64,000 nt of DNA from Pseudomonas sp. LP_7_YM (lineage in GTDB: Bacteria; Pseudomonadota; Gammaproteobacteria; Pseudomonadales; Pseudomonadaceae). The translations under genes and the position numbers were made by a program. The stretch covers positions 186,001-250,000 of the forward strand of contig NZ_SOCT01000005.1 of assembly GCF_004364435.1 (NCBI RefSeq), read 5' to 3'. A model generated the notes under the pieces. It was not told where the DNA came from. It was given only the letters and a program-made list of their open reading frames with translations, and did no database searches. How positions within the stretch are numbered: the first letter of the stretch is position 1; every line of letters starts with the position of its first letter. This document shows, piece after piece, positions 10,557 through 19,365 of this stretch.

Positions 10557-10638
10557 TCAGCGCCGGCGCCTACAGGACAACGGAGTCTAGTCCTGTAGGA
10601 ACCGGCATATCACGTCCGCGCTCGCATGCTGCTAGCTG

Positions 10639-11976
10639 CTACCGCGACTGACTTGCCACCCGCGTGTGTCGCAGCGTCGGGGCCAGGAATACGATCGACA
10701 GCACGCACGCTGCAACCAGAATCACAAAGCCGCCATCCCAGCCGAAATGGTCAACGGTGTAACCCATCAGTGCACTGGCCGCCACCGAACCACCCAGATA
10801 ACCGAACAGCCCCGTGAAGCCTGCAGCGGTGCCTGCTGCCTTCTTGGGTGCCAGCTCAAGCGCTTGCAAACCGACCAGCATCACCGGGCCGTAGATCAGG
10901 AAGCCAATGGAAATCAGCGCGATCATGTCCACCGTCGGGTTGCCCGGCGGGTTGAGCCAGTACACCAGCGTCGCCACGGTTACCAGCGCCATGAACACGA
11001 TGCCGGTCAGGCCACGGTTGCCGCGGAAAATCTTGTCCGACATCCAGCCGCACAGCAGGGTGCCTGGAATACCCGCCCACTCATAGAAGAAATACGCCCA
11101 CGAAGTGGTGTCGACATCGAAGTGCTTGGCTTCTTTCAGGTAAGTCGGCGCCCAATCCAGCACGCCATAACGCAGCAGGTAAACGAAGACGTTCGCCAAT
11201 GCGATGTACCAGAGCATCTTGTTGCGCAGCACGTATTTGACGAAGATTTCCTTGGCGCTGAATTCTTCTTCGTGGCTTGCGTCGTAGCCTTCCGGATAGT
11301 CGTTCTTGTACTCCTCAACGGGTGGCAGGCCGACCGACTGCGGGGTATCGCGCATCGTGATGAACGCAAACAGGGCGACAAACAGCGCGACCGCCGCTGG
11401 CACATAGAAGGCCGCATGCCAGTCGTTGGTCCAGCCAAGCCCCAGCAGGAATAACGGACCGATCAGACCGCCGCCGACGTTATGCGCCACGTTCCACACC
11501 GACACCACGCCGCCACGCTCCTTCTGCGACCACCAATGCACCATCGTCCGCCCGCTCGGCGGCCAACCCATGCCCTGAGCCCAGCCGTTGATGAACAGCA
11601 GGATAAACATGATGGTCACGCTCGACGTCGCCCAAGGCGCGAAACCGAACACGAACATCGTCGCGGCCGAAACCAACAGGCCGAACGGTAGGAAATAACG
11701 TGGATTGGAGCGATCCGACACCAGCCCCATCAAAAACTTCGACAGACCGTACGCAATGGCAATCGCCGAAATCGCCACGCCCAACTCACCCCGTGTATAG
11801 CCCTGATCAATCAGGTACGGCATGGCCAGCGAGAAGTTCTTGCGCAACAGGTAGTAGCCGGCATAACCGAAGAAAATACCGGCGAAAATCTGCCAGCGCA
11901 GGCGGCGGTAAGTGCTATCGACACGCTCGGCAGGCAACGGTGCCTGATGTGGGGCAGGTTTGAAAAAGGCAAACAT
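10639..11976 (-). CDS. glpT: Glycerol-3-phosphate transporter (antiporter with phosphate)
   Basis: 445-residue inner-membrane major facilitator of the organophosphate:phosphate antiporter family, 12 predicted helices. GlpT-type signatures visible are [20 protein letters not shown] (about 36-55), [34 protein letters not shown] and [10 protein letters not shown]. The N-terminal FKPAPHQ matches GlpT starts. It imports glycerol-3-phosphate and, as GlpT in other Pseudomonas, is the usual entry route for fosfomycin. It is transcribed alone; about 250 bp of AT-rich DNA lies upstream. Confidence 0.96.
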   Translation of the reverse strand: MFAFFKPAPHQAPLPAERVDSTYRRLRWQIFAGIFFGYAGYYLLRKNFSLAMPYLIDQGYTRGELGVAISAIAIAYGLSKFLMGLVSDRSNPRYFLPFGLLVSAATMFVFGFAPWATSSVTIMFILLFINGWAQGMGWPPSGRTMVHWWSQKERGGVVSVWNVAHNVGGGLIGPLFLLGLGWTNDWHAAFYVPAAVALFVALFAFITMRDTPQSVGLPPVEEYKNDYPEGYDASHEEEFSAKEIFVKYVLRNKMLWYIALANVFVYLLRYGVLDWAPTYLKEAKHFDVDTTSWAYFFYEWAGIPGTLLCGWMSDKIFRGNRGLTGIVFMALVTVATLVYWLNPPGNPTVDMIALISIGFLIYGPVMLVGLQALELAPKKAAGTAAGFTGLFGYLGGSVAASALMGYTVDHFGWDGGFVILVAACVLSIVFLAPTLRHTRVASQSR

Positions 11977-12170
11977 CGAGACACTCCAGATTTTTATATT
12001 GTTATGCGAATCCGAATATTACATTTTCGTTACAGAAAATAGGAAGGGTTCCTAGCGATCAATATGACGGATTCAGGCGATCAGGCGTGTTGGAATGTGA
12101 ACATGGCGGTGATGGGCGTCTGGAATTCGTTATGTGCGTACCCTGATTTGAATCGTCCGCCTGAGCGGAT

Positions 12171-12200
12171 GAAGCGCAGATCAGATTAGATCTACGCTTC
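12171..12200. terminator. Hairpin at the end of the bacteriocin island
   Basis: Stem GAAGCGCAGATC / GATCTACGCTTC with one mismatch and a 6-nt loop, 30 bp beyond the stop of the repeat protein. It lacks a good T run on either strand, so it may be a weak terminator or an RNA-stabilising hairpin. Confidence 0.45.
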
Positions 12201-12229
12201 TTTCCAGTAAACTTTCGCCAAGTCATTGC

Positions 12230-13120
12230 TTAATGAATGGCATGGGCGGTGTTCTCCGCAGCATTCAGGTATGGACTGATCGCAGACGCATACTGCGTCA
12301 CAGCGGCGTCGATGCTCTGTTTCAAAACCAGCGTTGCGCGATTAATTTCAGCCATCGCTGCGGGGCCGGGAATAAACACAATCCTGGGTGCGAAAGTTTT
12401 AGCTGCGGCGCTCCCGCTCAACGCAGCTTCTGAGTCCAATGCAGTTTCCGAGGGTTGCGCCTGTACTGCAGCTGCCAGCTCCAATGCAACGCGAGCTTCC
12501 TGCAGAGCAATTTCTTGCGCCTTCTGTTGGGCTAAAGCCTCAGCTGCTGCGTGCGCTTGTTGCTCGGCAAGTTGACGAGCCGCTAACCGCGCCGCCTCTT
12601 CCGCCTGACGTTGCGCCAACTGGCGGGCTGCATCCTCCGCCAGTCGCTGGGCGTGCAAACGCGCCGCCTCTTCCGCTTGACGTTGAGCGAGTTGACGGGC
12701 GGCTTCTTCTGCTTGGCGTTGGGCGAGCTGCCGTGACGCCTCTTCGGCTCGACGCTGCGCTTGTTGTTGAGCGAACTCGTGTAATCGAGCTACCTCAGCT
12801 TGGAGCTGATTGATGAACTTCTCCAAATGCCAAGCACTTTCGTAAGCGAACCATTCATTCATAATCGCTGCGAGGTGAGGAGCGACCCCGGGACTCGGCC
12901 CACCCATCCTGTCGAACTCCTTGGCCGATAAATGCCCGGCTGGGACTTCGTAGTTTGCCGGTAATGTGGCGAGCTTGACAGATCTCAGCCACCAAGCGAC
13001 GTCTCGATAGCGACTGACTATCTGGACCTCCGACATCCCTGCGGTTGAACCCAGATGTGCAGATATTTCTATTTGAAGTCGTTGAGGGAGCTGCTGGACC
13101 AAGGTGGTGTAATTAGTCAT
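12230..13120 (-). CDS. Coiled-coil protein with 12-residue tandem repeats, downstream of bacteriocin immunity gene
   Basis: Not recognised. 296 residues in three parts: an N-terminal region (1-115) with no family I can name; a long charged helix (about 116-205) made of near-identical 12-mers of the type Q-R-Q-A-E-E-A-A-R-Q-L-A; and a C-terminal region (about 230-296) with FAPRIVFIPGPAAMAEI and an Ala-rich tail. No signal peptide or membrane segment is seen. A GGGA 12 nt before ATG 13120 could bind ribosomes. It follows the immunity gene by 44 bp, where colicin operons carry a lysis gene, but it looks nothing like one. The bacteriocin's own N-terminal half also has an Ala/Gln/Arg-rich coil, so the two may be related or interact; that is inference. 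Confidence 0.75.
   Translation of the reverse strand: MTNYTTLVQQLPQRLQIEISAHLGSTAGMSEVQIVSRYRDVAWWLRSVKLATLPANYEVPAGHLSAKEFDRMGGPSPGVAPHLAAIMNEWFAYESAWHLEKFINQLQAEVARLHEFAQQQAQRRAEEASRQLAQRQAEEAARQLAQRQAEEAARLHAQRLAEDAARQLAQRQAEEAARLAARQLAEQQAHAAAEALAQQKAQEIALQEARVALELAAAVQAQPSETALDSEAALSGSAAAKTFAPRIVFIPGPAAMAEINRATLVLKQSIDAAVTQYASAISPYLNAAENTAHAIH
12588..12767. repeat. Five 36-bp in-frame tandem repeats
   Basis: Units start at 12588, 12624, 12660, 12696 and 12732, each 36 bp, each encoding one 12-residue helical repeat on the minus strand. Units differ by several substitutions, so the array is not freshly duplicated. Repeat number could vary between strains by slippage or unequal crossing over. 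Confidence 0.9.
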
Positions 13121-13164
13121 CTCAAAATGTCCCTATATGTTAGTCACAATTGTTTCTGGGCTTT

Positions 13165-13425
13165 TTAGTGTTCGGATTTGAATCCCGTTTTTCCGTTTGC
13201 TGCACGCCATTCTTTAATCGTGTTGACGATTCCCTGGGGGGAGTTATCTGCTGAGGCCTCTGGATAATAAATAAGATCAGAGCCGTCGGGATGTTCACTC
13301 AACCTCTCAAACTCTAGAATAGCTTTTCCATGTTGATGTTGAGTCGCATAATCAGCCTTACATTTTTTTTTAACCAGATCCAGAAATTCGGCTTCGGTCA
13401 TATGCTCGATTGCACGTTCGTTCAT
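13165..13425 (-). CDS. Colicin E/pyocin S-type DNase immunity protein
   Basis: 86 residues, the exact size of the Im2/Im9 family, which bind and block HNH nuclease bacteriocins. It aligns end to end with Im9: MTEAEFLDLVKK in helix I, FERLSEHPDGSDLIYYP covering helix II and the invariant toxin-contact motif SDLIYYP (about 52-58), then SPQGIVNTIKEWRAANGK. Its ATG overlaps the stop of the nuclease frame by 4 bp (ATGA), so it is translationally coupled. All expected residues are present, so it looks functional. Confidence 0.95.
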   Translation of the reverse strand: MNERAIEHMTEAEFLDLVKKKCKADYATQHQHGKAILEFERLSEHPDGSDLIYYPEASADNSPQGIVNTIKEWRAANGKTGFKSEH

Positions 13426-15440
13426 TGCAGCTTTTCCTTCTCTCGGATGTCTTTGTGAATGCTATCGTGGTTTGCCGGACTATTGAATGTCAGATTGTCG
13501 ATTGCGTAGACTTCTCCTCCTTCTGAAATTGGCCGAGCGTGATGGATCTCGTACCAGATTCGCCCACCATTGCGTTCGCGTTTGGGCGCAACAGGAGAAT
13601 TGCCTTTTTGCATGAGCTCGATATTTCTTGCATTCATGTCCTTGATGACCTCTGGAAGTTTGGACATTTCCCTCCAGATGGCTTTCTTCAAATTACGGAA
13701 TTCCGCATATTTCCTACCACGAAGAGCATCTGCTACGGGGGATGGTATAGGCGAGCCTAGCCCTTTAGAGGCGGCGGCTTCCCAATTCGGATCAATAGAA
13801 CCTCCGATACCGCTAACAATCCCAGGCAAATAGCTAGGACTTTTGAACATTACATATACAGGATCAAGCCCCGATTCATCGGGGAAAACAAGTATGTAAT
13901 CTTCAATTTTATCAATGTCGTAGGTTGGATAATCTCCAGCCGCTTCTGAAATGGGCGTTGGTGACTTTCCAGTATAATGATCTACGTCAGGGGCCTCACC
14001 GGGAAGAGATGTAGAACTGTTACCCGGGCTTACGGCAGGAGTCCAAACCAGGCTGGGTTTAGCTTCGTCGTCACGCGTAAATTCATACGCGTTAGTGTTA
14101 GGGTTATATACAAAAGATCGAACAGAAACTCTCGCTCCAACCGTAACGCCTTCGGCTTTGGTCCAAACGTTGGTTAACTGACCGTCGGTTTCCTCGAAAG
14201 CCATACGATGCGTGACTTCAACTGTTCCTTTGCGGCTTGCGATGAAGTCCAGATCTACATCGCGGCCCACTCCTAGCTCGGACGCCGACGTAGCCAAAAT
14301 CGTAGGTCCGATTTCGCTGTTAGCCAACTCGGTTGGATACTACAGCAGGGTCAAATGAGGCAGTGCTCGACTCAATAATCTCGAAACCTGCCGAGTAAAA
14401 AACTTTTCAGCCACTGCCTTCGATTTATCTGCCGCAGTAGGGGTCTCCCTACTTGGTGCAGTGGGTCCCGCAACTACTGACCAAAAGCGGTTTGCTTCGA
14501 GCAACTGATTAGGGCTTAGCGCCTCATTGTCATTTGCGCTTTTTTTGGTTGCCCAACTTGCCGTTGCATAGTATTCAGAGAGTGAGGCAGATCTATCCCT
14601 CAGTTGTGTGACAGCATTAGAGTATAGCTTCGCATCTAGAGCGTCGGCATAGGCGTGTGCCCAGGCTTGATGAACTTGGTGGGCTTGTTCGGCGTTACCG
14701 CTTTTAGCCCCAAGAATCGCTTTGTATTGTTCATTGGTGATTTCGAGGGGATCGGTTCCTGCAAATAGAAGCGCTCTTTGATAGCTGCTTTCAGACGCTT
14801 CGGACTTCTGCGCAATCCAATAGTTGACTCGAGCCTTTTCCGCCAGAATCGCGTCCAGAAGCTCTGCGCCTCGCAAGTCTGCCAGCGCCGGTTCGCGTTG
14901 AGTTTCCAACGCCAATGAAGTCGACAGTCCAGCTAGGTCGTTAGCATGCTTTTGGTCGAGCTCTTGCTTTCGCATCGTTTGGGCGTGTGGAAGTATTTCT
15001 AACGCTTGGCGATGAGCGGCTACTGCTTGTTTTCGATCAGCCGTTGCGCGCGCTTGTGCGGCAGCGACCCTGGCTTGCTCTGCAGCATGCGCCACCTGCT
15101 GAGCTTCAGCTGCAGCTTGTGCACGTGCCCGCGCTTCAGCATGGGCAATGGCGTTGGCTTGTGCATCTGCTTGCGCTTTAGCTGCAGCCTGGGCCTCTAG
15201 CCGTTCAACTTCGGCCCGTTGGCGCGCCTCCCATTCCCGGCGGCGTTTGTCTTGAAGACGTAAGCGGCGTCTTTTGGAACTGGATAGTGTTCCAGGTCTA
15301 CCGCCTTCGCTGCCACCCCCACCTCCCCAGCCAATACTCCAGCCGTCACGAGAGGGGTTAAGGCCATTACCAGAGCCGTATGGATTAGCCGGCGGTATGC
15401 CTCTATCTACTTTTATATTTTTCTCATCGCTGTTGCCCAT
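13422..15440 (-). pseudogene. S-type bacteriocin (pyocin-S translocation domain plus HNH DNase), interrupted by one in-frame TAG
   Basis: One reading frame of 673 codons broken only by TAG at 14342-14340 (codon 367). The N-terminal half (366 residues, ATG 15440 after AAAGGAGAACC) has a Gly-rich start (WGGGGGSEGG), a basic stretch and a long Ala-rich coiled coil (about 60-150). After the stop the same frame continues with a pyocin-S domain (VWTPAVSPGNSSTSLPGE; ILVFPDESGLDPVYVMF) and a colicin E9-like HNH nuclease whose motif H-H...N...H...H is complete (EIHHARPISEGGEVY...NHDSIHKD). No frameshift or other stop is present, and no ribosome-binding site precedes any start after the TAG. It would be inactive unless the stop is suppressed, read through, or a sequence error. 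Confidence 0.85.
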
Positions 15441-15500
15441 ACAGGTTCTCCTTTTTTCTGTATGGCAAGCACATAACTCTTATTCTTTTCTAGGCAGGTA

Positions 15501-15512
15501 ATACATATGTAT
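15501..15512. promoter_or_regulatory. 12-bp palindrome upstream of the bacteriocin gene
   Basis: Perfect dyad ATACATATGTAT, about 60 bp before the bacteriocin start in an AT-rich spacer. Could be an operator; no known Pseudomonas bacteriocin box (PrtN P-box or LexA CTG-N10-CAG) was found nearby. Confidence 0.3.
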
Positions 15513-15599
15513 GCTTGTTATGTCTGCTATTTGGTGTAAGAGTAACGCGGTTCATTATCAACAATGGTGCAGCAGTTTCGTTGTCTCAACTCTTTTAGA

Positions 15600-15626
15600 T
15601 AAAAAACCCCGCCATTGCGGCGGGTT
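15600..15626 (-). terminator. Intrinsic terminator after the quinone oxidoreductase gene
   Basis: Read on the minus strand: CCCGCC-GCAAT-GGCGGG followed by a T run, about 17 bp after the stop at 15643. It insulates the bacteriocin promoter from read-through. Confidence 0.85.
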
Positions 15627-15642
15627 TATATTTAAGCTTCAA

Positions 15643-16620
15643 TTACCTCACCTTCACCACAACCTTGCCAACCGCCTTCCTCTGCCCCAACGAATCAATC
15701 GCTTCCCCCGCCTGTTCCAGCGGATAGATCTTCGACACCAAAGGCTTCAACTTCCCCTCGCTATACCATTTAAACAACTGCTGAAAGTTGGCCGCATTGT
15801 CTTGTGGCTGGCGCTGGGCAAATGAACCCCAGAACACGCCAATCACCGATGCGCCTTTCAACAGTGCGAGGTTCACGGGAAGTTCGGGAATGCGGCCGCT
15901 GGCAAAGCCGACGACGAGGAGGCGGCCGTTCCAGGCGATGGCCCGCACGGCCTGGTCGAAGAGGTCGCCGCCGACGGGGTCGTAGATGACGTCGACGCCG
16001 TTGCCATTGGTCAGGCGTTTGAGTTCGTCCTTGAGGTTGGTTTCGCTGTAGTTGATGAGTTCGTCGGCGCCGGCATTTTTGGCAACGTCCAGTTTTTCGG
16101 CGCTGCTGGCGGCGGCGATGACGCGGGCGCCCATGGCTTTGCCTATTTCCACAGCAGCCAGGCCGACGCCGCCCGAGGCGCCGAGGACGAGCAGGGTTTC
16201 TCCGGCCTGCAGGTTGGCGCGCTGTTTGAGCGCGTGCATCGAGGTGCCGTAGGTCATGCTGAAAGCGGCGGCGGTGATGAAGTCCATCGCCTCGGGAATC
16301 GGCAGGACGTTGTAGCTCGCAACGGCAATCTGTTCGGCGAAACTGCCCCAGCCGGTGAGGGCCATGACCCGGTCGCCGACTTTCAGGTGACTGACTTTCT
16401 CGCCGGCCGCCGCTACCACACCTGACGCCTCGCCCCCAGGCGAAAACGGAAAGGGTGGCTTGAACTGGTATTTGCCTTCGATGATGAGGGTGTCAGGAAA
16501 GTTGACCCCGGCAGCGTGCACGCTCAGCAGGATTTCGTTTTTCTTTGGTTCTGGCGTGGGAACGTCCTCCAGCGCCAGGTTTTCGGCGGGACCGAAGGCT
16601 TTGCACAGCACGGCTTTCAT
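15643..16620 (-). CDS. NADPH:quinone oxidoreductase (zinc-independent MDR family)
   Basis: 325 residues, medium-chain reductase fold. The substrate domain begins MKAVLCKAFGPAENLAL; the NADPH-binding loop is LVLGASGGVGLAAVEIGKA (about 145-163), with VIAAASSAEKL after it. HPVG-type end motif PVGGDLFDQAVRAIAWNGRL is present. No structural-zinc cysteine cluster is seen, consistent with Qor-type enzymes reducing quinones or enals. ATG 16620 follows AAAGGAA. In P. aeruginosa it adjoins glpT; here the bacteriocin island lies between. Confidence 0.9.
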   Translation of the reverse strand: MKAVLCKAFGPAENLALEDVPTPEPKKNEILLSVHAAGVNFPDTLIIEGKYQFKPPFPFSPGGEASGVVAAAGEKVSHLKVGDRVMALTGWGSFAEQIAVASYNVLPIPEAMDFITAAAFSMTYGTSMHALKQRANLQAGETLLVLGASGGVGLAAVEIGKAMGARVIAAASSAEKLDVAKNAGADELINYSETNLKDELKRLTNGNGVDVIYDPVGGDLFDQAVRAIAWNGRLLVVGFASGRIPELPVNLALLKGASVIGVFWGSFAQRQPQDNAANFQQLFKWYSEGKLKPLVSKIYPLEQAGEAIDSLGQRKAVGKVVVKVR

Positions 16621-16755
16621 CGGGGCTATTCCTTTTCCAGTGATGGCCGATAAGTGTAGGTAGCGAGGTTGTGGGGTCAATGAGCATGCCCCGGCCTGAT
16701 GGGCGTGCATAAGCTGAAGTAAGCTATGGCGCTAAACGGATTGAGGAGTTGGACG

Positions 16756-17166
16756 ATGAAAACGTGGATTTTGATGTTGTTGGCGTTAGCGATGCCTGTC
16801 GTGGCAATGGCCGAAGAGGGTGGCGAGAAGGAAGACCCGAACAAGGTTTCCTACGTGGCGTTGGCGCCGCCATTGGTGGGCAACTACGCGCTGGACGGCA
16901 GCCCCAAGCTGCACGTCTATAAAGCGGACGTGGCCCTGCGGGTGACCGGTGCCGACGCGCAGAAGCTGGTCAAGACGAACGAACCGCTGATCCGTAATCA
17001 GTTGGTGGCGTTGTTCACCCAGCAGACCGTCGACAGCATGAGCAATGTTGACGCCAAGGAGAAACTGCGTCAGGAAGCGTTGAAGCAGACCCAGGAAGTA
17101 TTGACTCAAGAAACGGGTAAACCTGTGGTCGAGGATCTTTTATTCAACAACTTTATCGCGCAGTGA
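16756..17166 (+). CDS. FliL-like periplasmic/secreted protein
   Basis: 136 residues with a signal peptide (MKTWILMLLALAMPVVAMA), then a FliL-type domain: VSYVALAPPLVGNYAL and, near the C-terminus, IRNQLVALFTQQTVDSM. True FliL is anchored by an uncleaved helix and tied to the flagellar motor; this protein has no flagellar neighbours, and whether its N-terminal helix is cleaved is uncertain. GAGGAG precedes ATG 16756. Function outside the flagellum is not established; naming is by domain only. Confidence 0.8.
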   Translation: MKTWILMLLALAMPVVAMAEEGGEKEDPNKVSYVALAPPLVGNYALDGSPKLHVYKADVALRVTGADAQKLVKTNEPLIRNQLVALFTQQTVDSMSNVDAKEKLRQEALKQTQEVLTQETGKPVVEDLLFNNFIAQ

Positions 17167-17195
17167 GTTGTGACTGAGCCTGCAGGCGTATTCGT

Positions 17196-17645
17196 TTAGC
17201 GCAACGCCAGCACTGCTGCCCATTGCTCGGCCGTTACCGGCATGACTGAAAGACGGCTGCCTTTGTGCACCAGGGGCAGCTGTTCCAGCGCTGTCTGCTG
17301 CTTCAGATAACCCAGGCTCAGCACGTTGCCAAACGCCTCGACGAAGGCAACATCGACTGCGCTCCAGGGATTTTTTTCGTCACTCGCCTTGGCATCGAAG
17401 TAGTGGCTATGGCTGTCGAGTGCGGTTGGGTCGGGATAGGCGGCTTCGATGATTTTTCCGATTCCGGCGATGCCCGGTTCTGGACAACTGGAGTGATAGA
17501 AGAAGAACTCGTCTGCGATGGCCATCTCGCGCAGAAAGTTGCGCGCCTGATAGTTTCGGACGCCGTCCCATCGAATTTGGCCGAGTGTCTGTAAATTGCT
17601 GATGGACAGTTCGTCCGGTTCGGACTTCATCAACCAATAGGCCAT
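17196..17645 (-). CDS. EVE-domain protein
   Basis: 149 residues, a full-length single EVE domain (PUA-like fold). Family marks: MAYWLMKSEPDELSI at the start, WDGVRNYQARNFLREM (about 30-45), and FFYHSSCPEPGIAGIGKI (about 51-68). Such proteins bind modified bases or RNA; the exact ligand is unknown. The ATG at 17645 gives the normal N-terminus. It runs opposite to the FliL-like gene. Confidence 0.9.
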   Translation of the reverse strand: MAYWLMKSEPDELSISNLQTLGQIRWDGVRNYQARNFLREMAIADEFFFYHSSCPEPGIAGIGKIIEAAYPDPTALDSHSHYFDAKASDEKNPWSAVDVAFVEAFGNVLSLGYLKQQTALEQLPLVHKGSRLSVMPVTAEQWAAVLALR

Positions 17646-17839
17646 GTGTGCATGCTCCAAAATGCGCTGTGGACAGGTTGTCCTACGTTTTTACGATAAA
17701 CCGACAGTCGGGCGATGCCAGCATTTGCGTGTTGGTTCACGTTAACGCAGAATGCCGGGATTTTCAGGGTGACACCGTTACGCGGCTTACAGCAACACGC
17801 CGTGGACGTCAGCTTTTTGTTTGTCAAAAGGGGGAGTCA

Positions 17840-17989
17840 ATGCAACGCAAGCCGGATTTATTATGGGTTTTGGTCATTTTGTTCGGCTTGGGTATTGTCA
17901 CCACCGGCTACGCACAAAGTTTGTGGGCGGCAAAGCCAGACGCGCCGGTTGAAGTCACTCAACAACAGCCGCAGCCATCCCGTCGTTAA
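17840..17989 (+). CDS. Small single-pass membrane protein (49 aa)
   Basis: Starts at ATG 17840 behind a strong GGGGAG. One hydrophobic helix (LLWVLVILFGLGIVTTGYA, about residues 7-25) is followed by a Pro/Gln-rich hydrophilic tail ending PSRR. No named family is recognised; a small protein at this place before fau is found in other Pseudomonas, as I recall. The well-placed ribosome site and clean membrane segment support it as a real gene. Confidence 0.7.
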   Translation: MQRKPDLLWVLVILFGLGIVTTGYAQSLWAAKPDAPVEVTQQQPQPSRR

Positions 17990-18114
17990 CACTTTGGTCA
18001 TTTTTCTTTTGCAGGAGAGCGCTTGTCCGCAATGAGGTAAGCGCAGTCGCCGCATATCTGCTGCCTGAAAGCGTTATGGCGGCAACTGCATTTCCTACAA
18101 AGTCAAAAGCCGTA

Positions 18115-18741
18115 TCAAGCCAGATACCAACGCTTGTCCGATATCGTTCCCTGCAGCGGTACATCCCAACTGGCCACGGCCAGCTTTTCGACCTTCTGAC
18201 ATTCATGGGCCAGGCCGAGTAGAACCGGTTTCTGCCACATCTTGCGGCGTGCCTGATAGGCCAGACTGCGGTCATAGAATCCACCGCCCATACCCAATCG
18301 GCCACCTTGATCGTCGAACCCTACAAGTGGCATCAGAATCAGATCCAGCGCCCAGATCTTGCGCTGCCGCCGGGGATTGACGCGAGGTTCGGGGATGCGA
18401 AATCGATTGGGTTTGAACTTATCCCCCTCCCGCACCCGCTGAAAAACCATCCTGGTTCGTGGCCATGCACTGAGCACTGGCAGGTAAGTCGCTTTACCCC
18501 GACGCTGTGCTTCACGTAGCAGCAGGCGCGGGTCGATTTCACCGTCCATCGGAAGATACAAAGAAACATGCCGGGCGCGACGAAAAAGCGGGTTTTGCGC
18601 CAGTTGACGGTACAAGCCTTGTGCCGCTCGTCGCTGTTCGGCTTTATTAAGCGAGCGGCGAGCCTTGCGCAGAACACGACGCAACTGAGGGCGGGAGAGG
18701 GTAGAGGGATCGTTCAGGGAAGCAGCGCCAGAAGAGGTCAT
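18115..18741 (-). CDS. 5-formyltetrahydrofolate cyclo-ligase
   Basis: Converts 5-formyl-THF to 5,10-methenyl-THF with ATP (YgfA/Fau/MTHFS family), 208 residues. The N-terminal RRVLRKARRSL is typical, the substrate segment is YLPMDGEID (about 60-68), and the signature loop GFDDQGGRLGMGGGFYDRSL (about 142-161) is complete. I chose ATG 18741. It lies just downstream of 6S RNA on the same strand, the arrangement known from E. coli, so co-transcription is likely. Confidence 0.94.
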   Translation of the reverse strand: MTSSGAASLNDPSTLSRPQLRRVLRKARRSLNKAEQRRAAQGLYRQLAQNPLFRRARHVSLYLPMDGEIDPRLLLREAQRRGKATYLPVLSAWPRTRMVFQRVREGDKFKPNRFRIPEPRVNPRRQRKIWALDLILMPLVGFDDQGGRLGMGGGFYDRSLAYQARRKMWQKPVLLGLAHECQKVEKLAVASWDVPLQGTISDKRWYLA

Positions 18742-18839
18742 GCAGGCGGGTCCATGAGGTTTGAAGGTGATCGTGCGATGAAGCTGATTCACGATCCCCA
18801 TTGCCAGACAGCGCGCTGGCAATGGGTTGAAGATTCGAG

Positions 18840-19016
18840 ACTCCCCGACGAACCGCTGTCGGTGTAGCCCTTGAACCCGAAAGTTCAAGGTGGAGATTGC
18901 AGGAGGCTTTAAGGCTTTCCGTCGAGCGGACATGCACACCAGCCCCAACGTGCAACCCCCGTGGTTGTGCGTATCGGCTCAGGGACATGACCGACTGGCA
19001 AATACTTCAGGGAGCG
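18840..19016 (-). ncRNA. ssrS: 6S RNA
   Basis: Global regulator that binds sigma-70 RNA polymerase. The minus strand carries the conserved blocks: CCCTGAGCCGAT near the 5' side, AAGCCTTAAA in the middle, and CACCTTGAAC...GGTTCAAGGGCTAC near the 3' side. The ends pair (5' CTCCCTGA with 3' TCGGGGAG), closing the long rod. The position between zapA and the 5-formyl-THF cyclo-ligase gene is the classic one. The ends are estimated from the pairing. Confidence 0.93.
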
Positions 19017-19047
19017 GTCGCAAGTATACCGAATGATGTCGTAACAA

Positions 19048-19365
19048 TCAGCCTTGTGCTTTATCCGGATCCGTGGCAAGGACCAGATCGACACGATCCA
19101 GAAGGTCACGAACCTGCTCGCGGGTCGAGCCATTGGCCTGGGCTTCAGGCAGCTCCTGTTTGTGCAACAGGTCATGGGTAATGTTCAGCGCTGCCATGAC
19201 GGCGATTCGATCGGCACCGATGACTTTGCCGCTGCTGCGGATCTCACGCATCTTGCCGTCCAGGTAACGCGCGGCGCTGACCAGGTTGGTGCGCTCCTCT
19301 TGCGGGCAGATGATCGAATACTCTTTGTCGAGGATTTGCACAGTGATGCTGTTGCTATTACTCAT
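19048..19365 (-). CDS. zapA: Cell division protein ZapA
   Basis: Promotes FtsZ bundling at the septum. 105 residues, normal length: the N-terminal globular part has ITVQILDKEYSIICPQEE, followed by LVSAARYLDGKMREIR and the coiled-coil dimerisation tail. It overlaps the preceding small coiled-coil gene by 4 bp (ATGA) and is followed by 6S RNA. Confidence 0.95.
   Translation of the reverse strand: MSNSNSITVQILDKEYSIICPQEERTNLVSAARYLDGKMREIRSSGKVIGADRIAVMAALNITHDLLHKQELPEAQANGSTREQVRDLLDRVDLVLATDPDKAQG

Noticed and set aside
12588..12767. CRISPR-like array
   Set aside because: The 36-bp units are contiguous without spacers, diverged, and in frame inside a coding sequence, so this is a protein repeat.
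13422..15440. Two separate genes (a coiled-coil protein and a nuclease) rather than one interrupted bacteriocin
   Set aside because: Both halves share one frame across TAG, no ribosome site precedes the second half and its only nearby start is a TTG; one gene with a nonsense codon is simpler.
12230..15440. Prophage or R-type tailocin remnant
   Set aside because: No structural, lysis or regulatory phage genes are present; only bacteriocin, immunity and repeat protein genes are seen.
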